Positions 1-9,304 of a stretch of 64,000 nt of DNA are shown piece by piece (position 1 is the stretch's first letter; every line of letters starts with the position of its first letter). The notes below the pieces were generated by a model. That model was not told the DNA's origin and searched no databases. It saw nothing but the letters and a program-made list of their open reading frames with translations. Location: the NCBI RefSeq assembly GCF_026341775.1, contig NZ_JAPEOB010000001.1, positions 3,286,001 through 3,350,000 on the forward strand. Direction: 5' to 3'. A program made the translations under genes and the position numbers. The stretch is from Streptomyces sp. NBC_00654. GTDB taxonomy: Bacteria; Actinomycetota; Actinomycetes; Streptomycetales; Streptomycetaceae.

Positions 1-37
1 GGGCAGTCACACAATCGAGTCCGGAAGGCAGAGTCGC

Positions 38-1495
38 ATGGCAGCCAATGCACGCTGGGCCCCCCGCCGCACGGCGCGGATGACCGCGGGCGGTCTCCTG
101 GTCGTCGCCGCCACCTTTCTGCCGGGTGCCCAGTCGGCGGCCGACGGGCAGCGGTCCGAGACCGCCGTCGACTACGACTGTCAGTTCCCCTCCGGCAGCC
201 GCGCGGTCACCGCTGTCGTCGCGGCCGGGTACCCGGCGAGCGGCAAGGTGGGCGACCCCGTGGCCGCCCGTGATGTGACGGTCGGCCTCGACCTGCCGAG
301 GGGAGTGCTCGGCGACCTGGAGCAACTGGAGGCGACCGCGGTCTCCGCCCTCGCCCAGCTCGCGGTCCAGTACACCGCCGGGACGGACTCGGCCAAGGCC
401 GACTGGTCCGGTCTGGCGGCTCCCGCACAGGACATCACCGGGCGCGAAAGCGTCAGACTGGAGGCGGCCGGGCCGGTCCCGACGGCCACGTTCGGATCTC
501 CGGGCGAGGCCACGCTGACGGCCTCGGACCTGACGCTCACGCTGAGCCCGCTCAAGGCGGACGGCTCACCCGCCGCACCGGGCGGCATCGAGGTGACCTG
601 TCGCCCGGTCGCGGGAGCGGACACCGTCCTCGCCACGCTGCCCATCAGCGGCACGCCGGCGGAGGAACCCGCCGGGCGGCCGCCGGCGGACCCCGACCGC
701 GACGACGCGCTCCCACCCGGCCAACGCGAGAAGCTGGACGACGCGCGGCGGGAGGCCGACAGGAAGCAGGAGGAGGGCGAGGGCGATGTCGAGCCGTGCC
801 CCTTCTCGATGGAACTCCCCACCCCTTCCGAGGCGTTCGTGACGGGGTTCACCAACGTCAAGAAGCTGAACGGCGCGGCGCTGCTGGGGCCCGCCCGCAC
901 GAACGTGACCATGATGATGAAGTACACCAACGACCCGTGCATGAAGACCGTACGGGTGCTGAGCGGCGCGGAGTTCGAGCACGAGGGCAAGCGGCAGCTG
1001 CCGCCGTCGCGGGGCACGTTCCTCTCGTTCGGCTTCATGCCGACCACGGCGACGATGATCCTGAGCCAGGTCGGCCCGACGGCCGGCATCGACTCCCTCA
1101 CCATCAACGACCTCATCGTCGATCCGAGATACCCCGAATACACCACCATCACCGCCAAGTTCGAGCTGCGCGTCAAGGACGTCAAGGTCAACGGTGTGTC
1201 CCTCGACGTGGGGCCGAACTGCCGGGCCTCCAAGCCGATCGAGCAGACGCTCAGGGCATTCGGGACGACCTATCCGCGCGCCGGGTACACCGTTCAGTAC
1301 GGCGGCACCATGGACGGAAACACCTATATTCCGGCCTTCGAGGGATGCGGTGTCGGAGAAGACCTGGATCCGCTGCTCACGGCCTCCATTTCAGGAGGCG
1401 GGAACTACATCAAGATGACCCAGGCACCCCTGTGCGTCTCCACGAACCCGGATGGTCCCGACTGCCCCCCGAAGGTTCCGAAGCCGGAGCGCTGA
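38..1495 (+). CDS. Secreted DUF6801-like protein
   Basis: A 485-residue protein. The N-terminus is basic (RRTARM), followed by a hydrophobic run at about residues 18-32 ending in an Ala-rich cleavage region, so it looks like a Sec signal peptide. The stretch just after it (CQFPSGSR onward, about residues 49-190) resembles the DUF6801 domain found in secreted actinobacterial proteins. A Pro/Asp/Glu-rich linker follows (about 205-255), then a second globular half with five to six cysteines that may form disulfides. The ATG at 38 is preceded by GGAAGG at a suitable distance. A strong terminator lies just downstream, so it is not part of the mce transcript, but its position next to the mce operon suggests an envelope role. 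No enzyme motif was recognised. Confidence 0.75.
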   Translation: MAANARWAPRRTARMTAGGLLVVAATFLPGAQSAADGQRSETAVDYDCQFPSGSRAVTAVVAAGYPASGKVGDPVAARDVTVGLDLPRGVLGDLEQLEATAVSALAQLAVQYTAGTDSAKADWSGLAAPAQDITGRESVRLEAAGPVPTATFGSPGEATLTASDLTLTLSPLKADGSPAAPGGIEVTCRPVAGADTVLATLPISGTPAEEPAGRPPADPDRDDALPPGQREKLDDARREADRKQEEGEGDVEPCPFSMELPTPSEAFVTGFTNVKKLNGAALLGPARTNVTMMMKYTNDPCMKTVRVLSGAEFEHEGKRQLPPSRGTFLSFGFMPTTATMILSQVGPTAGIDSLTINDLIVDPRYPEYTTITAKFELRVKDVKVNGVSLDVGPNCRASKPIEQTLRAFGTTYPRAGYTVQYGGTMDGNTYIPAFEGCGVGEDLDPLLTASISGGGNYIKMTQAPLCVSTNPDGPDCPPKVPKPER

Positions 1496-1523
1496 CCTTC
1501 CCGAGATCCTTGCGTGACCCATT

Positions 1524-1563
1524 GATGAGCCCTTCCGGCGAAGCCTCGCCGGAAGGGCTCATC
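1524..1563 (+). terminator. Strong hairpin terminator after the DUF6801-like gene
   Basis: A perfect 17-bp inverted repeat: 1524-1540 pairs with 1547-1563 around the 6-nt loop AAGCCT. It begins 29 nt after the stop codon. There is no T-tract, as is common for Streptomyces terminators. It separates the first gene from the mce operon. Confidence 0.8.
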
Positions 1564-2131
1564 GGCGTGGCGGAGGGGTTACGGGACAGCCCTGAGGACC
1601 AGATGGAACCATCGTGACGGCGGGAAGGCGCCGGCCCGTGTTGCTTTCGGACTCCGCGATGATTCCTCACTTTCTCACAGGTTTCGCGCGCCGATTGCTC
1701 ATATGCCGACAACTCATCGTGCCCGCTCAATCGCCTCGCAGAAATTTTCGTATCCGGTATTGCGTAGCCAGGTTACTCGGCCGTAGCGTCCCCAATGAGT
1801 GACCCGGACCCCTCGGCACCTGCTCGTTCGGTGTACGCGGGAGACCGGTTCGGGCGCCCCGCGCGCCGACTCCGCAGGCCAGGGCCCGGCTCGGCCGCCG
1901 GAGCACTTGCGCACATCGCGACAAAAGCAGGGGGCGGATTTGTCATCGAATGACAAGTGATCCACTTCCGGCACATCGTTCGTCGATTTCCGCTGTTCAA
2001 CGGCTTGTCCTGGCGGTTTCGACGGACATAGCGTGCGCCTCCTGGTGCACGAGTGACGAGCCGCCATTGGATTTCTCAGAGCCGGAGCGCAGACAGATGA
2101 CTACGTTCACGACCACTTCGAAGGAGGTCCG
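1564..2131 (+). promoter_or_regulatory. Intergenic leader/promoter region of the mce operon
   Basis: About 570 bp without a convincing gene. It has a lower G+C stretch at about 1660-1780 and again at 1920-2060, as expected for a promoter region. It contains the palindrome listed separately at 1940-1956. The strong ribosome binding site AAGGAGGT (2121-2128) sits just before the first mce gene. Confidence 0.6.
1940..1956. promoter_or_regulatory. Palindromic operator candidate upstream of mce operon
   Basis: TTGTCATCGAATGACAA has perfect 7-bp arms (TTGTCAT/ATGACAA) around CGA. It lies about 175 bp upstream of the first mce gene in an A+T-richer patch. The size and symmetry fit a dimeric GntR- or TetR-type repressor. 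Mycobacterial mce operons are controlled by such proteins, but no regulator gene is adjacent here, so the binding protein is unknown. Confidence 0.5.
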
Positions 2132-3118
2132 ATGGGAATCGAAGTAGTCGTCGAGGGCCTGACGAAGTCCTTCGGCAAACAGAACATCTGGCAGGACGTC
2201 AGTCTCACGCTGCCGGCCGGTGAGGTGAGCGTGATGCTCGGCCCCTCCGGCACCGGAAAGACGGTCTTCCTGAAATCCATCATCGGACTGCTCAAGCCCG
2301 AGCAGGGAAGCGTCCTCATCAACGGCGTCGACATGGTGAACAGCCCCGAGCGCGAAATCATGGAGACCCGGAAGCTGTTCGGGCTCATGTTCCAGGACGG
2401 CGCCCTCTTCGGTTCGATGTCGCTCTTCGACAACATCGCCTTCCCGCTGCGTGAACACACCCGCAAGAAGGAATCCGAGATCCGCCGCATCGTCATGGAG
2501 CGGATCGACATCGTCGGACTTCTCGGCGCCGAGGGGAAGCTCCCGGGCGAGATATCCGGCGGCATGCGCAAGCGCGCCGGCCTCGCCCGCGCCCTCGTAC
2601 TGGACCCGCAGATCATCCTCTGCGACGAGCCGGACTCCGGACTCGACCCGGTCCGTACCGCGTTCCTCTCCCAGCTCCTCATCGACCTCAACGCGCAGAT
2701 CGACGCGACGATGCTCATCGTCACCCACAACCTCGACATCGCGGCGACCGTCCCCGACAACATGGGCATGCTGTTCTGCCGCAATCTCGTCACCTTCGGA
2801 CCGCGCGAGGTGCTGCTCACCAGCGACACCCCGGTCGTCTCCCAGTTCCTCGCCGGACGCCGGGAAGGCCCCATCGGGATGTCCGAGGAGAAGGACGCCG
2901 CCACCCTCGCGGCCGAGCAGCGGGACGGCGGCGCCGGTTACGACACCGGGCCGCGCACCGTCGTACCGCAGCTGGAACCCTCTCCCGGCATGCCCGTACG
3001 CCAGGGTGCGCTGCGCCGCCGCGAGCGCGTCATGTCGATGATGGGCCAGCTGCCGGAGGCCGCCCGTACGGCCATCATGCAGAGCTACACGCCTGCCGCG
3101 GGGGGTGCGCGCCCGTGA
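2132..3118 (+). CDS. mceG: Mce/Mla-type ABC transporter ATP-binding protein
   Basis: A 328-residue ATPase of the MlaF/Mkl (MceG) type that would power lipid or sterol import by the MCE proteins downstream. Walker A is GPSGTGKT (residues 37-44). The signature is SGGMRKR, with the Met/Arg pattern of MlaF-type ATPases, and Walker B is IILCDEPDSGLDP. A C-terminal tail of about 80 residues beyond the nucleotide-binding domain is typical of actinobacterial MceG. The start is fixed by AAGGAGGT at 2121-2128. The stop overlaps the GTG of the next gene by 4 nt, which indicates translational coupling. It is the first gene of the operon. Confidence 0.93.
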   Translation: MGIEVVVEGLTKSFGKQNIWQDVSLTLPAGEVSVMLGPSGTGKTVFLKSIIGLLKPEQGSVLINGVDMVNSPEREIMETRKLFGLMFQDGALFGSMSLFDNIAFPLREHTRKKESEIRRIVMERIDIVGLLGAEGKLPGEISGGMRKRAGLARALVLDPQIILCDEPDSGLDPVRTAFLSQLLIDLNAQIDATMLIVTHNLDIAATVPDNMGMLFCRNLVTFGPREVLLTSDTPVVSQFLAGRREGPIGMSEEKDAATLAAEQRDGGAGYDTGPRTVVPQLEPSPGMPVRQGALRRRERVMSMMGQLPEAARTAIMQSYTPAAGGARP

Positions 3119-3981
3119 CGGCCCCCATGCCGGTGCGGCCCCCCGAGCCGCCCACGACCGGGGATTCCGCGCACCCGGCTCCCCGGAACGAGACGTCGGG
3201 GAACAAGGCTCCGACCCGGCTGCTCGCCCCGCTGCGGGAGACCGGGAAGCTCTTCGCGCTCGGCCTCGCGGTGGGCCGGGCCATCTTCCGCAGGCCCTTC
3301 CAACTGCGGGAGTTCATTGAGCAGTTCTGGTTCGTCGCCAGCGTCACGATCCTGCCCGCCGCACTCGTCTCCATCCCGTTCGGCGCGGTCATCGCCCTCC
3401 AGGTCGGCTCGCTCACCCAGCAGTTGGGGGCGCAGTCGTTCACCGGCGGCGCCAGCGTGCTGGCCGTCATCCAGCAGGCCAGCCCGATCATCGTGGCGCT
3501 GCTGATCTCCGGAGCGGCCGGATCGGCCATCTGCGCGGACCTGGGCTCCCGGAAGATCCGCGAGGAGCTCGACGCGATGGAGGTCATGGGCGTCTCGCCC
3601 ATCCAGCGCCTGGTCGTCCCGCGGGTCCTGGCGACCATGCTCGTCGCCGTCCTGCTCAACGGGCTGATCTCCGTCGTCGGCACCCTCGGCGGCTACTTCT
3701 TCAACGTGATCATGCAGGGCGGCACCCCGGGCGCCTATCTGGCCAGCTTCTCCGCCCTGGCCCAGCTGCCCGACCTGTACATCAGCGAGTTCAAGGCGCT
3801 GATCTTCGGCTTCATCGCGGGGATCGTGGCCGCCTACCGCGGACTGAACCCCCGGGGCGGCCCCAAGGGGGTCGGTGACGCGGTCAACCAGTCCGTCGTC
3901 ATCACCTTCATGCTCCTGTTCTTCGTGAACATGGTCCTCACGGCGATCTACCTCCAGATCGTCCCCGCGAAGGGGAGCTGA
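3115..3981 (+). CDS. YrbE/MlaE-family permease (first)
   Basis: A 288-residue integral membrane permease of the MlaE family (DUF140). It has a Pro-rich cytoplasmic N-terminus (about 40 residues), then five or six hydrophobic segments. The cytoplasmic EEL-DAMEVMGVSPIQ segment, conserved in YrbE proteins, is the likely contact with the ATPase. The GTG start overlaps the upstream stop (GTGA). In MCE systems two YrbE proteins form the membrane core, and this is the YrbEA position. Confidence 0.92.
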   Translation: MTAPMPVRPPEPPTTGDSAHPAPRNETSGNKAPTRLLAPLRETGKLFALGLAVGRAIFRRPFQLREFIEQFWFVASVTILPAALVSIPFGAVIALQVGSLTQQLGAQSFTGGASVLAVIQQASPIIVALLISGAAGSAICADLGSRKIREELDAMEVMGVSPIQRLVVPRVLATMLVAVLLNGLISVVGTLGGYFFNVIMQGGTPGAYLASFSALAQLPDLYISEFKALIFGFIAGIVAAYRGLNPRGGPKGVGDAVNQSVVITFMLLFFVNMVLTAIYLQIVPAKGS

Positions 3982-3984
3982 CCG

Positions 3985-4788
3985 ATGCCGATGCTCAGCT
4001 GGCTCGACAGATCGGGCGACCAGCTCACCTTCTACGTACGGGCGCTGGTCTGGATTCCGCGCACCCTGCGCCGCTACCTCAGGGAAGTGCAACGTCTGCT
4101 GGCCGAAGTGGCCTTCGGCAGCGGCGGACTCGGGGTCATCGGCGGCACCATCGGCGTGATGATCGCGATGACCCTCTTCACGGGTACGGTCGTCGGCCTC
4201 CAGGGGTACGCGGCACTCAACCAGATCGGCACCTCCGCCTTCACCGGCTTCATCTCCGCCTACTTCAACACCCGTGAGATCGCCCCGCTCGTCGCCGGTC
4301 TCGCCCTCTCCGCCACCGTCGGCGCGGGCTTCACCGCCCAGCTCGGGGCGATGCGGATCAACGAAGAGGTCGACGCGCTGGAAGCGATGGGTGTGCGGTC
4401 GATGCCGTATCTCGTCACGACGCGGATCATCGCCGGAGTCGTCGCGATCATCCCGCTGTACGCGATCGGGCTGCTCTCCTCGTACGTCGCCTCCCGCTAC
4501 ATCACGATCCTCTTCAACGGCCAGTCCGCGGGAACGTACGACCACTACTTCGATCTCTTCCTCTCCCCGGACGACGTGCTCCTGTCGGTGCTCAAGGTGC
4601 TGATCTTCAGCGTCCTGGTGATCCTCGCCCACTGCTACTACGGCTTCCACGCCACCGGCGGTCCCGCCGGGGTGGGGGTGGCCGTCGGGCGGTCGGTGCG
4701 GAACGCGATCGTGCTGATCAGCGTCACCGACTTCTTCCTCTCGCTCGCCATCTGGGGCGCCACGACGACCGTGAAGGTGGCCGGCTGA
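3985..4788 (+). CDS. YrbE/MlaE-family permease (second)
   Basis: A 267-residue MlaE-family permease and the presumed partner of the preceding one. The hallmark cytoplasmic helix is INEEVDALEAMGVRSMPYL, with five hydrophobic segments around it. It starts 3 nt after the first permease and its TGA shares a base with the ATG of the first MCE gene, so the three are tightly coupled. Confidence 0.92.
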   Translation: MPMLSWLDRSGDQLTFYVRALVWIPRTLRRYLREVQRLLAEVAFGSGGLGVIGGTIGVMIAMTLFTGTVVGLQGYAALNQIGTSAFTGFISAYFNTREIAPLVAGLALSATVGAGFTAQLGAMRINEEVDALEAMGVRSMPYLVTTRIIAGVVAIIPLYAIGLLSSYVASRYITILFNGQSAGTYDHYFDLFLSPDDVLLSVLKVLIFSVLVILAHCYYGFHATGGPAGVGVAVGRSVRNAIVLISVTDFFLSLAIWGATTTVKVAG

Positions 4789-6101
4789 TGATTCCCCGGA
4801 GCACACGGACGGTCTGCCGCAGGCTCGCCGGAGTCGCTTTCCTGCTCACGCCCGTCGTCCTGGTGTGGGTGTCGGTCTCGGTGTACGAGAAGGACTTCAC
4901 CGACAACGCCACCGTGACCGTACGCACCGGATCCGTCGGCAACGAGATGCACGACAACGCCGACGTGAAGCTGCGCGGAGTCGTCATCGGCCAGGTGCGC
5001 GACATCGCCGCCGAGGACGACGGAGCCCGTCTCACGCTGGACATCGACCCTGGCAAGCTCGGGCAGATCCCCGCCGATGTCACGGCCCAGATGCTGCCCA
5101 CCACCCTCTTCGGGGAACGGTTCGTGGCACTCGTGCCCCCGCCGGTCCCCTCCACCAGGACGCTGCGCGCCGGAGCGGTGATCCCGCAGGACCGCTCCAG
5201 CAACGCCATCGAACTGGAGCAGGTCCTCGACAACGTGCTGCCGCTGCTGACCGCGGTGAAGCCGGAGAAGCTCTCCGCCACTCTCAACGCCGTCTCCCAG
5301 GCGCTGGAAGGGCGCGGCGACAAGCTCGGCGACACCCTGGTCACGCTCGACGCCCACCTGAAGAAGTTCAACCCCCAACTCCCCACGCTCAACGCCGACA
5401 TCAAGGAACTCGTCAAGGTGAGCACGGTGTACGGCGACGCCGCGCCCGATGTCCTGGACGCGCTGACCGACTTCACCACCACCAGCGGCACCATCGCCGA
5501 GCAGCAGGCCCGGCTCGCCGACCTGTACGGGGCCACCACCGCCTCCGCGCAGGACATCACCACCTTCCTCCGGGCGAACAAGGACAACCTCATCAGGCTC
5601 TCCGCCTCCAGCAGGCCGACGCTCGAAATCCTCGCCGAGTACGCGGACTCCTTCCCCTGCACCCTGCGCACCGTGGCCGGATTCGTGCCCGCCATGGACA
5701 AGGCCCTGGGCAAGGGGACCAACCAGCCGGGACTGCATGTGACCGTCAAATCGGTCCCCTCCAAGGGGAAGTACGTGGCGGGCAAGGACACCCCCGTCTA
5801 CAACGCCACCGGCGGCCCGCACTGCTACTCGGTGCCCTACGTCGGCCGGCACGTGCCCACCGCCGACGCCCGGACGGCGCGGGCGGACCGCCCCGCCCGA
5901 GCCGCGTCGGGCACCTCGGCCGGCGCCGGCGCGAGCGGGTCCGCGGACACCGCCCTCGGCCTGCCCAACTCGCCGCAGGAGTCCCGGCTCGTCAACGAAC
6001 TGGTCGCTCCCTCACTGAAAGTCCAGCCGCGGACCCTGCCCGACTGGAGCAGCGTGCTCATCGGTCCGGCCTTCCGCGGTGCGGAGGTGAAGCTCAAGTG
6101 A
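4788..6101 (+). CDS. mceA: MCE-family protein A
   Basis: A 437-residue MCE protein. One N-terminal transmembrane helix (about residues 9-27) is followed by the MlaD-like MCE beta-barrel domain (about 38-115, with DVKLRGVVIGQVRDI), a long helical region (about 130-290) and a disordered Ala/Pro/Ser-rich tail. The six MCE proteins are expected to assemble a hexameric tunnel that moves hydrophobic substrates from the cell surface to the YrbE permeases. It overlaps the previous stop by 1 nt and the next start by 4 nt. Confidence 0.92.
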   Translation: MIPRSTRTVCRRLAGVAFLLTPVVLVWVSVSVYEKDFTDNATVTVRTGSVGNEMHDNADVKLRGVVIGQVRDIAAEDDGARLTLDIDPGKLGQIPADVTAQMLPTTLFGERFVALVPPPVPSTRTLRAGAVIPQDRSSNAIELEQVLDNVLPLLTAVKPEKLSATLNAVSQALEGRGDKLGDTLVTLDAHLKKFNPQLPTLNADIKELVKVSTVYGDAAPDVLDALTDFTTTSGTIAEQQARLADLYGATTASAQDITTFLRANKDNLIRLSASSRPTLEILAEYADSFPCTLRTVAGFVPAMDKALGKGTNQPGLHVTVKSVPSKGKYVAGKDTPVYNATGGPHCYSVPYVGRHVPTADARTARADRPARAASGTSAGAGASGSADTALGLPNSPQESRLVNELVAPSLKVQPRTLPDWSSVLIGPAFRGAEVKLK

Positions 6102-7129
6102 ATCGCCGCTCCCTCGCGGGACCGCTCACGAAATCGATCGTCTTCATCCTGGTGACGGTCCTCGCCACCACCGTGCTGGCGCTCTCGATCGCCAACACGG
6201 GGGTCGGGGACACCACTTCGTACAAGGCGAGGTTCACCGACGCCACCGGGCTCGTCGAAGGGGACAGCGTCCGTATCGCCGGGGTCAAGGTCGGCCAGGT
6301 GGAGTCCATCGAGGTCGCCGACAAGCGGCTCGCCGAGGTCACCTTCGCCGTACGCAAGGGCCGCAAGCTGCCCGCGTCGGTGACCGCCTCCATCAAGTAC
6401 CTCAACATGGTCGGTCAGCGCTATGTCGACCTCGACCAGGGCGCCGGCCCGGTCGGGGCCAGCTTCGCCGCCGGGGACACGATCCCGCTCGCCCGCACCA
6501 CCCCGGCCCTCGACCTGACCCAGCTGTTCAACGGCTTCCAGCCGCTGTTCGAGGGGCTGTCGCCGCCGGACGTCAACCAGCTCGCCGGGTCGATCGTCCA
6601 GGTGCTCCAGGGCGAGGGCGGCACCGTCGACAGCATCCTCCAGCACGTCGGATCACTGACGAGCACCGTCGCCGCGAAGGACAAGGTGATCGGTGAGGTG
6701 ATCGAGAACCTCAACACCGTGCTCAAGACGGTCAACGACCGGGAAGCGGGCTTCAACGACCTCGTCGTCACCCTGCAGAAGCTCGTCACGGGCTTCTCCG
6801 GCGACCGTAAACCGCTCGGTGAGGCGGTGACGGCGATGGGCGCCCTCACCACGGTCACCGCCGGACTCTTCGAGGACGGCCGCAAGCCGCTCAAGGAGGA
6901 CATCAGGCAACTGGGGCGGCTCACCGACCAGTTGGGCAAGAACACGCCGAAGATCGAGAACTTCCTGGAGAAGACACCGGCCAAGATGGCGGCGATCAGC
7001 CGCCTCACCTCCTACGGCTCCTGGCTCAACCTCTATCTCTGCGAGGCCAAGGTCAGCGGGGTCACGACCGACGACGGCAGCGCGCCGCCCACCGGCATCG
7101 CGATCACCCAACCGAGGTGCCTGGCATGA
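6098..7129 (+). CDS. mceB: MCE-family protein B
   Basis: The GTG at 6098 (GTGA overlap with mceA) gives a 343-residue product that begins with a short basic N-terminus and a transmembrane helix (SIVFILVTVLATTVLAL). The MCE domain follows with the typical GLVEGDSVRIAGVKVGQV core, then a helical C-terminal region. A much longer reading frame extends upstream over mceA, but it lacks MCE sequence there and is rejected as the start. The substrate is unknown. Confidence 0.92.
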   Translation: MNRRSLAGPLTKSIVFILVTVLATTVLALSIANTGVGDTTSYKARFTDATGLVEGDSVRIAGVKVGQVESIEVADKRLAEVTFAVRKGRKLPASVTASIKYLNMVGQRYVDLDQGAGPVGASFAAGDTIPLARTTPALDLTQLFNGFQPLFEGLSPPDVNQLAGSIVQVLQGEGGTVDSILQHVGSLTSTVAAKDKVIGEVIENLNTVLKTVNDREAGFNDLVVTLQKLVTGFSGDRKPLGEAVTAMGALTTVTAGLFEDGRKPLKEDIRQLGRLTDQLGKNTPKIENFLEKTPAKMAAISRLTSYGSWLNLYLCEAKVSGVTTDDGSAPPTGIAITQPRCLA

Positions 7130-8145
7130 GAATCACCCCCATCCGGGAACGCAACCCGGTCGCCGTCAGCATCGTCGGACTCCTCGTCCTGGCGCTCATC
7201 GGCCTCGCCGCCTACCGCGCGGACTCGCTGCCCTTCATCGGCGGCGGCACCACCTACAGCGCCGACTTCACCGAGTCGGCCGGACTCGCCGACGGCGACG
7301 AGGTGCGGATCGCCGGCGTGAAGGTCGGCGAGGTCACCGGGGTCTCCCTCGACGGGGCCAAGGTGAAGGTCGACTTCAGGGTGAAGGACGCCTGGATCGG
7401 CAACTCCTCCACCGTGGGCATCGCCATCAAGACGCTCCTGGGCGACAAGTACCTCGCCGTCGACCCGCTGGGCAACGCCCCGCAGGACCCGGACTCCCGC
7501 ATCAGGGCGAGCCGCACCACCTCCCCGTACGACGTCACCCAGGCGTTCAACGGACTCGGCGAGACCATCGGGGAGATCGACACCGTCCAGCTCGCCAAGA
7601 GCTTCGAGGCGATCTCCGCCACGTTCAAGGACTCCCCGCCCGATGTGCGCAGCGCGGCGAACGGCCTCTCCGCGCTGTCGAGGACGGTCTCCGAACGGGA
7701 CGCCCAGCTGGCCACCCTCCTCAAGGGCAGCAAGCAGCTCACCAGGGCCCTCGCCAACAAGAAGAGCAGCTTCGAGACCCTCCTGGAGGACGGCAACCTG
7801 CTGCTCGGCGAGATCCAGGCGCGCCGCGACTCCATCCACCTGCTGCTCACCGGCACCAGGAATCTCGGCACCCAGCTCACCGGGCTCGTCGCGGACAACG
7901 ACAAGCAGCTCAAGCCGACCCTGGACTCGCTCGGCCGGGTCACCGCCGTACTGATCAAGAACCGCAAGAGCCTCGACAAGGTGCTGGCCATGACCGGTTC
8001 GTACAGCCGCCTCGTCGGCAACACCCTCGGCAGCGGACGCTGGTTCGACAACTACGTCTGCGGGGTCGTCCCGAAGAACTACCTGCCCGCCGGCACACCC
8101 CCGGCGACCGGATGCATGCCACCCGAGCAGCAAGGCGGCCGCTGA
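7126..8145 (+). CDS. mceC: MCE-family protein C
   Basis: A 339-residue MCE protein. It has an N-terminal membrane helix (SIVGLLVLALIGLAAY), an MCE core with GLADGDEVRIAGVKVGEV, and a helical C-terminal part ending with a cysteine-containing segment (NYVCGVVPK). ATG 7126 is chosen because it forms an ATGA overlap with mceB; a GTG at 7117 would add three residues. It is very similar to mceB in its first 120 residues. Confidence 0.9.
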   Translation: MRITPIRERNPVAVSIVGLLVLALIGLAAYRADSLPFIGGGTTYSADFTESAGLADGDEVRIAGVKVGEVTGVSLDGAKVKVDFRVKDAWIGNSSTVGIAIKTLLGDKYLAVDPLGNAPQDPDSRIRASRTTSPYDVTQAFNGLGETIGEIDTVQLAKSFEAISATFKDSPPDVRSAANGLSALSRTVSERDAQLATLLKGSKQLTRALANKKSSFETLLEDGNLLLGEIQARRDSIHLLLTGTRNLGTQLTGLVADNDKQLKPTLDSLGRVTAVLIKNRKSLDKVLAMTGSYSRLVGNTLGSGRWFDNYVCGVVPKNYLPAGTPPATGCMPPEQQGGR

Positions 8146-8146
8146 C

Positions 8147-9304
8147 ATGAGACTCACGCGCATCGTCGGCATCGGCGCCGGACTCGCGGTCGTCGCGGTC
8201 GCGGCCACCACCGGGGTGATGGCCCTGGACGAGGAGGGGAAGACCACCGTCACCGCCTACTTCGACCAGGCCACCGGCGTCTACGCCGGATCGGACCTGC
8301 GGATCCTCGGCGTACGGGTCGGCACGGTCGAATCCGTGAAGCCCCGGGGCGAGGAGGTCAAGGTCGTGCTGCGGCTCGACCGGGGCATCGCGGTCCCGAA
8401 GGGCGCGCACGCGGTCGTCGTCGCCCCCAGCCTTGTCGCCGACCGCTACATCCAGCTCGCGCCCGCCTACGACGGAGGGCCCCGGCTCGCCGACAACGCC
8501 GTACTGCCCGCCGCGGGCAACGCCACGCCCGTCGAGGTCGACCAGCTCTACGAGTCGATCACCGAGCTCTCCACGGCGCTGGGCCCCGACGGGGCGAACG
8601 CCGACGGAGCCCTGGCCGGTCTCCTGGACACCGGAGCGAAGAACCTCGACGGCAACGGCAAGGCCATCGGTGACTCCATCGAACAGTTCGGCAAGGCCAC
8701 CAAGACCCTGGACAGGAGCAGCGGCGACCTCTTCGACACGCTCTCCTACCTCCAGACCTTCACCACCATGCTCAAGGACAACGACAGCAACGTCCGCACC
8801 GCCGAACAGCAGCTCAACTCGGTCACCGGCTTCCTCGCCGACGACAAGAAGAACCTCAGTGCGGCACTGAAGGAACTCGGCACCGCGCTCGGCCAGGTCA
8901 AGAGCTTCATCGAGAAGCACCGCGGATCCCTCAAGGAGAACGTGGACGCCCTGGTGCCGCTCACCCAGACCCTGGTCGACCAGCGTGCCTCGCTCGCCGA
9001 GGCCATGGACACCCTGCCCCTCGCCGCGGGCAACGTCCTGAACGCCTACGACCCGGCGAACCGGACGCTCAACGGGCGCACGAACCTCAACGAGCTGTCC
9101 ATGGGAGGGCCGCTCGTCGAACCCGAGAGCCGCCCGGGGACCCCCTCCCTGACCGGGCTGGCCCCGGTGGACGCCACCCGCCGAAAGGCCCTCCCCGCCC
9201 TGCCGCTGCCGGAGATCGGCACCGTCTACGGCACGCCGGGGAAGAAACCCGCCAAGGACGAGGCACCGGACACCGCGCCGGACAGCAAGGGGGCCAACCG
9301 ATGA
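8147..9304 (+). CDS. mceD: MCE-family protein D
   Basis: A 385-residue MCE protein. It starts 1 nt after the mceC stop. It has a membrane helix (about residues 5-24) and an MCE domain with GVYAGSDLRILGVRVGTV, followed by a long helical region and a Pro/Lys-rich tail. Part of the six-protein MCE set. Confidence 0.9.
   Translation: MRLTRIVGIGAGLAVVAVAATTGVMALDEEGKTTVTAYFDQATGVYAGSDLRILGVRVGTVESVKPRGEEVKVVLRLDRGIAVPKGAHAVVVAPSLVADRYIQLAPAYDGGPRLADNAVLPAAGNATPVEVDQLYESITELSTALGPDGANADGALAGLLDTGAKNLDGNGKAIGDSIEQFGKATKTLDRSSGDLFDTLSYLQTFTTMLKDNDSNVRTAEQQLNSVTGFLADDKKNLSAALKELGTALGQVKSFIEKHRGSLKENVDALVPLTQTLVDQRASLAEAMDTLPLAAGNVLNAYDPANRTLNGRTNLNELSMGGPLVEPESRPGTPSLTGLAPVDATRRKALPALPLPEIGTVYGTPGKKPAKDEAPDTAPDSKGANR

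Noticed and set aside
1614..1802. 62-residue frame in the mce upstream region
   Set aside because: No ribosome binding site, no recognisable sequence, and codon use unlike the neighbours.
2098..2147. Small upstream frame (16 codons) overlapping the first mce gene
   Set aside because: Its ATG has only a weak ribosome binding site, and the AAGGAGGT belongs to the downstream start at 2132.
3085..4806. Long minus-strand open frame (573 residues) across the permease genes
   Set aside because: It is a G+C-bias shadow: its codons mirror the plus-strand YrbE genes, and the product is low-complexity (Asp/Glu/Arg/Gly).
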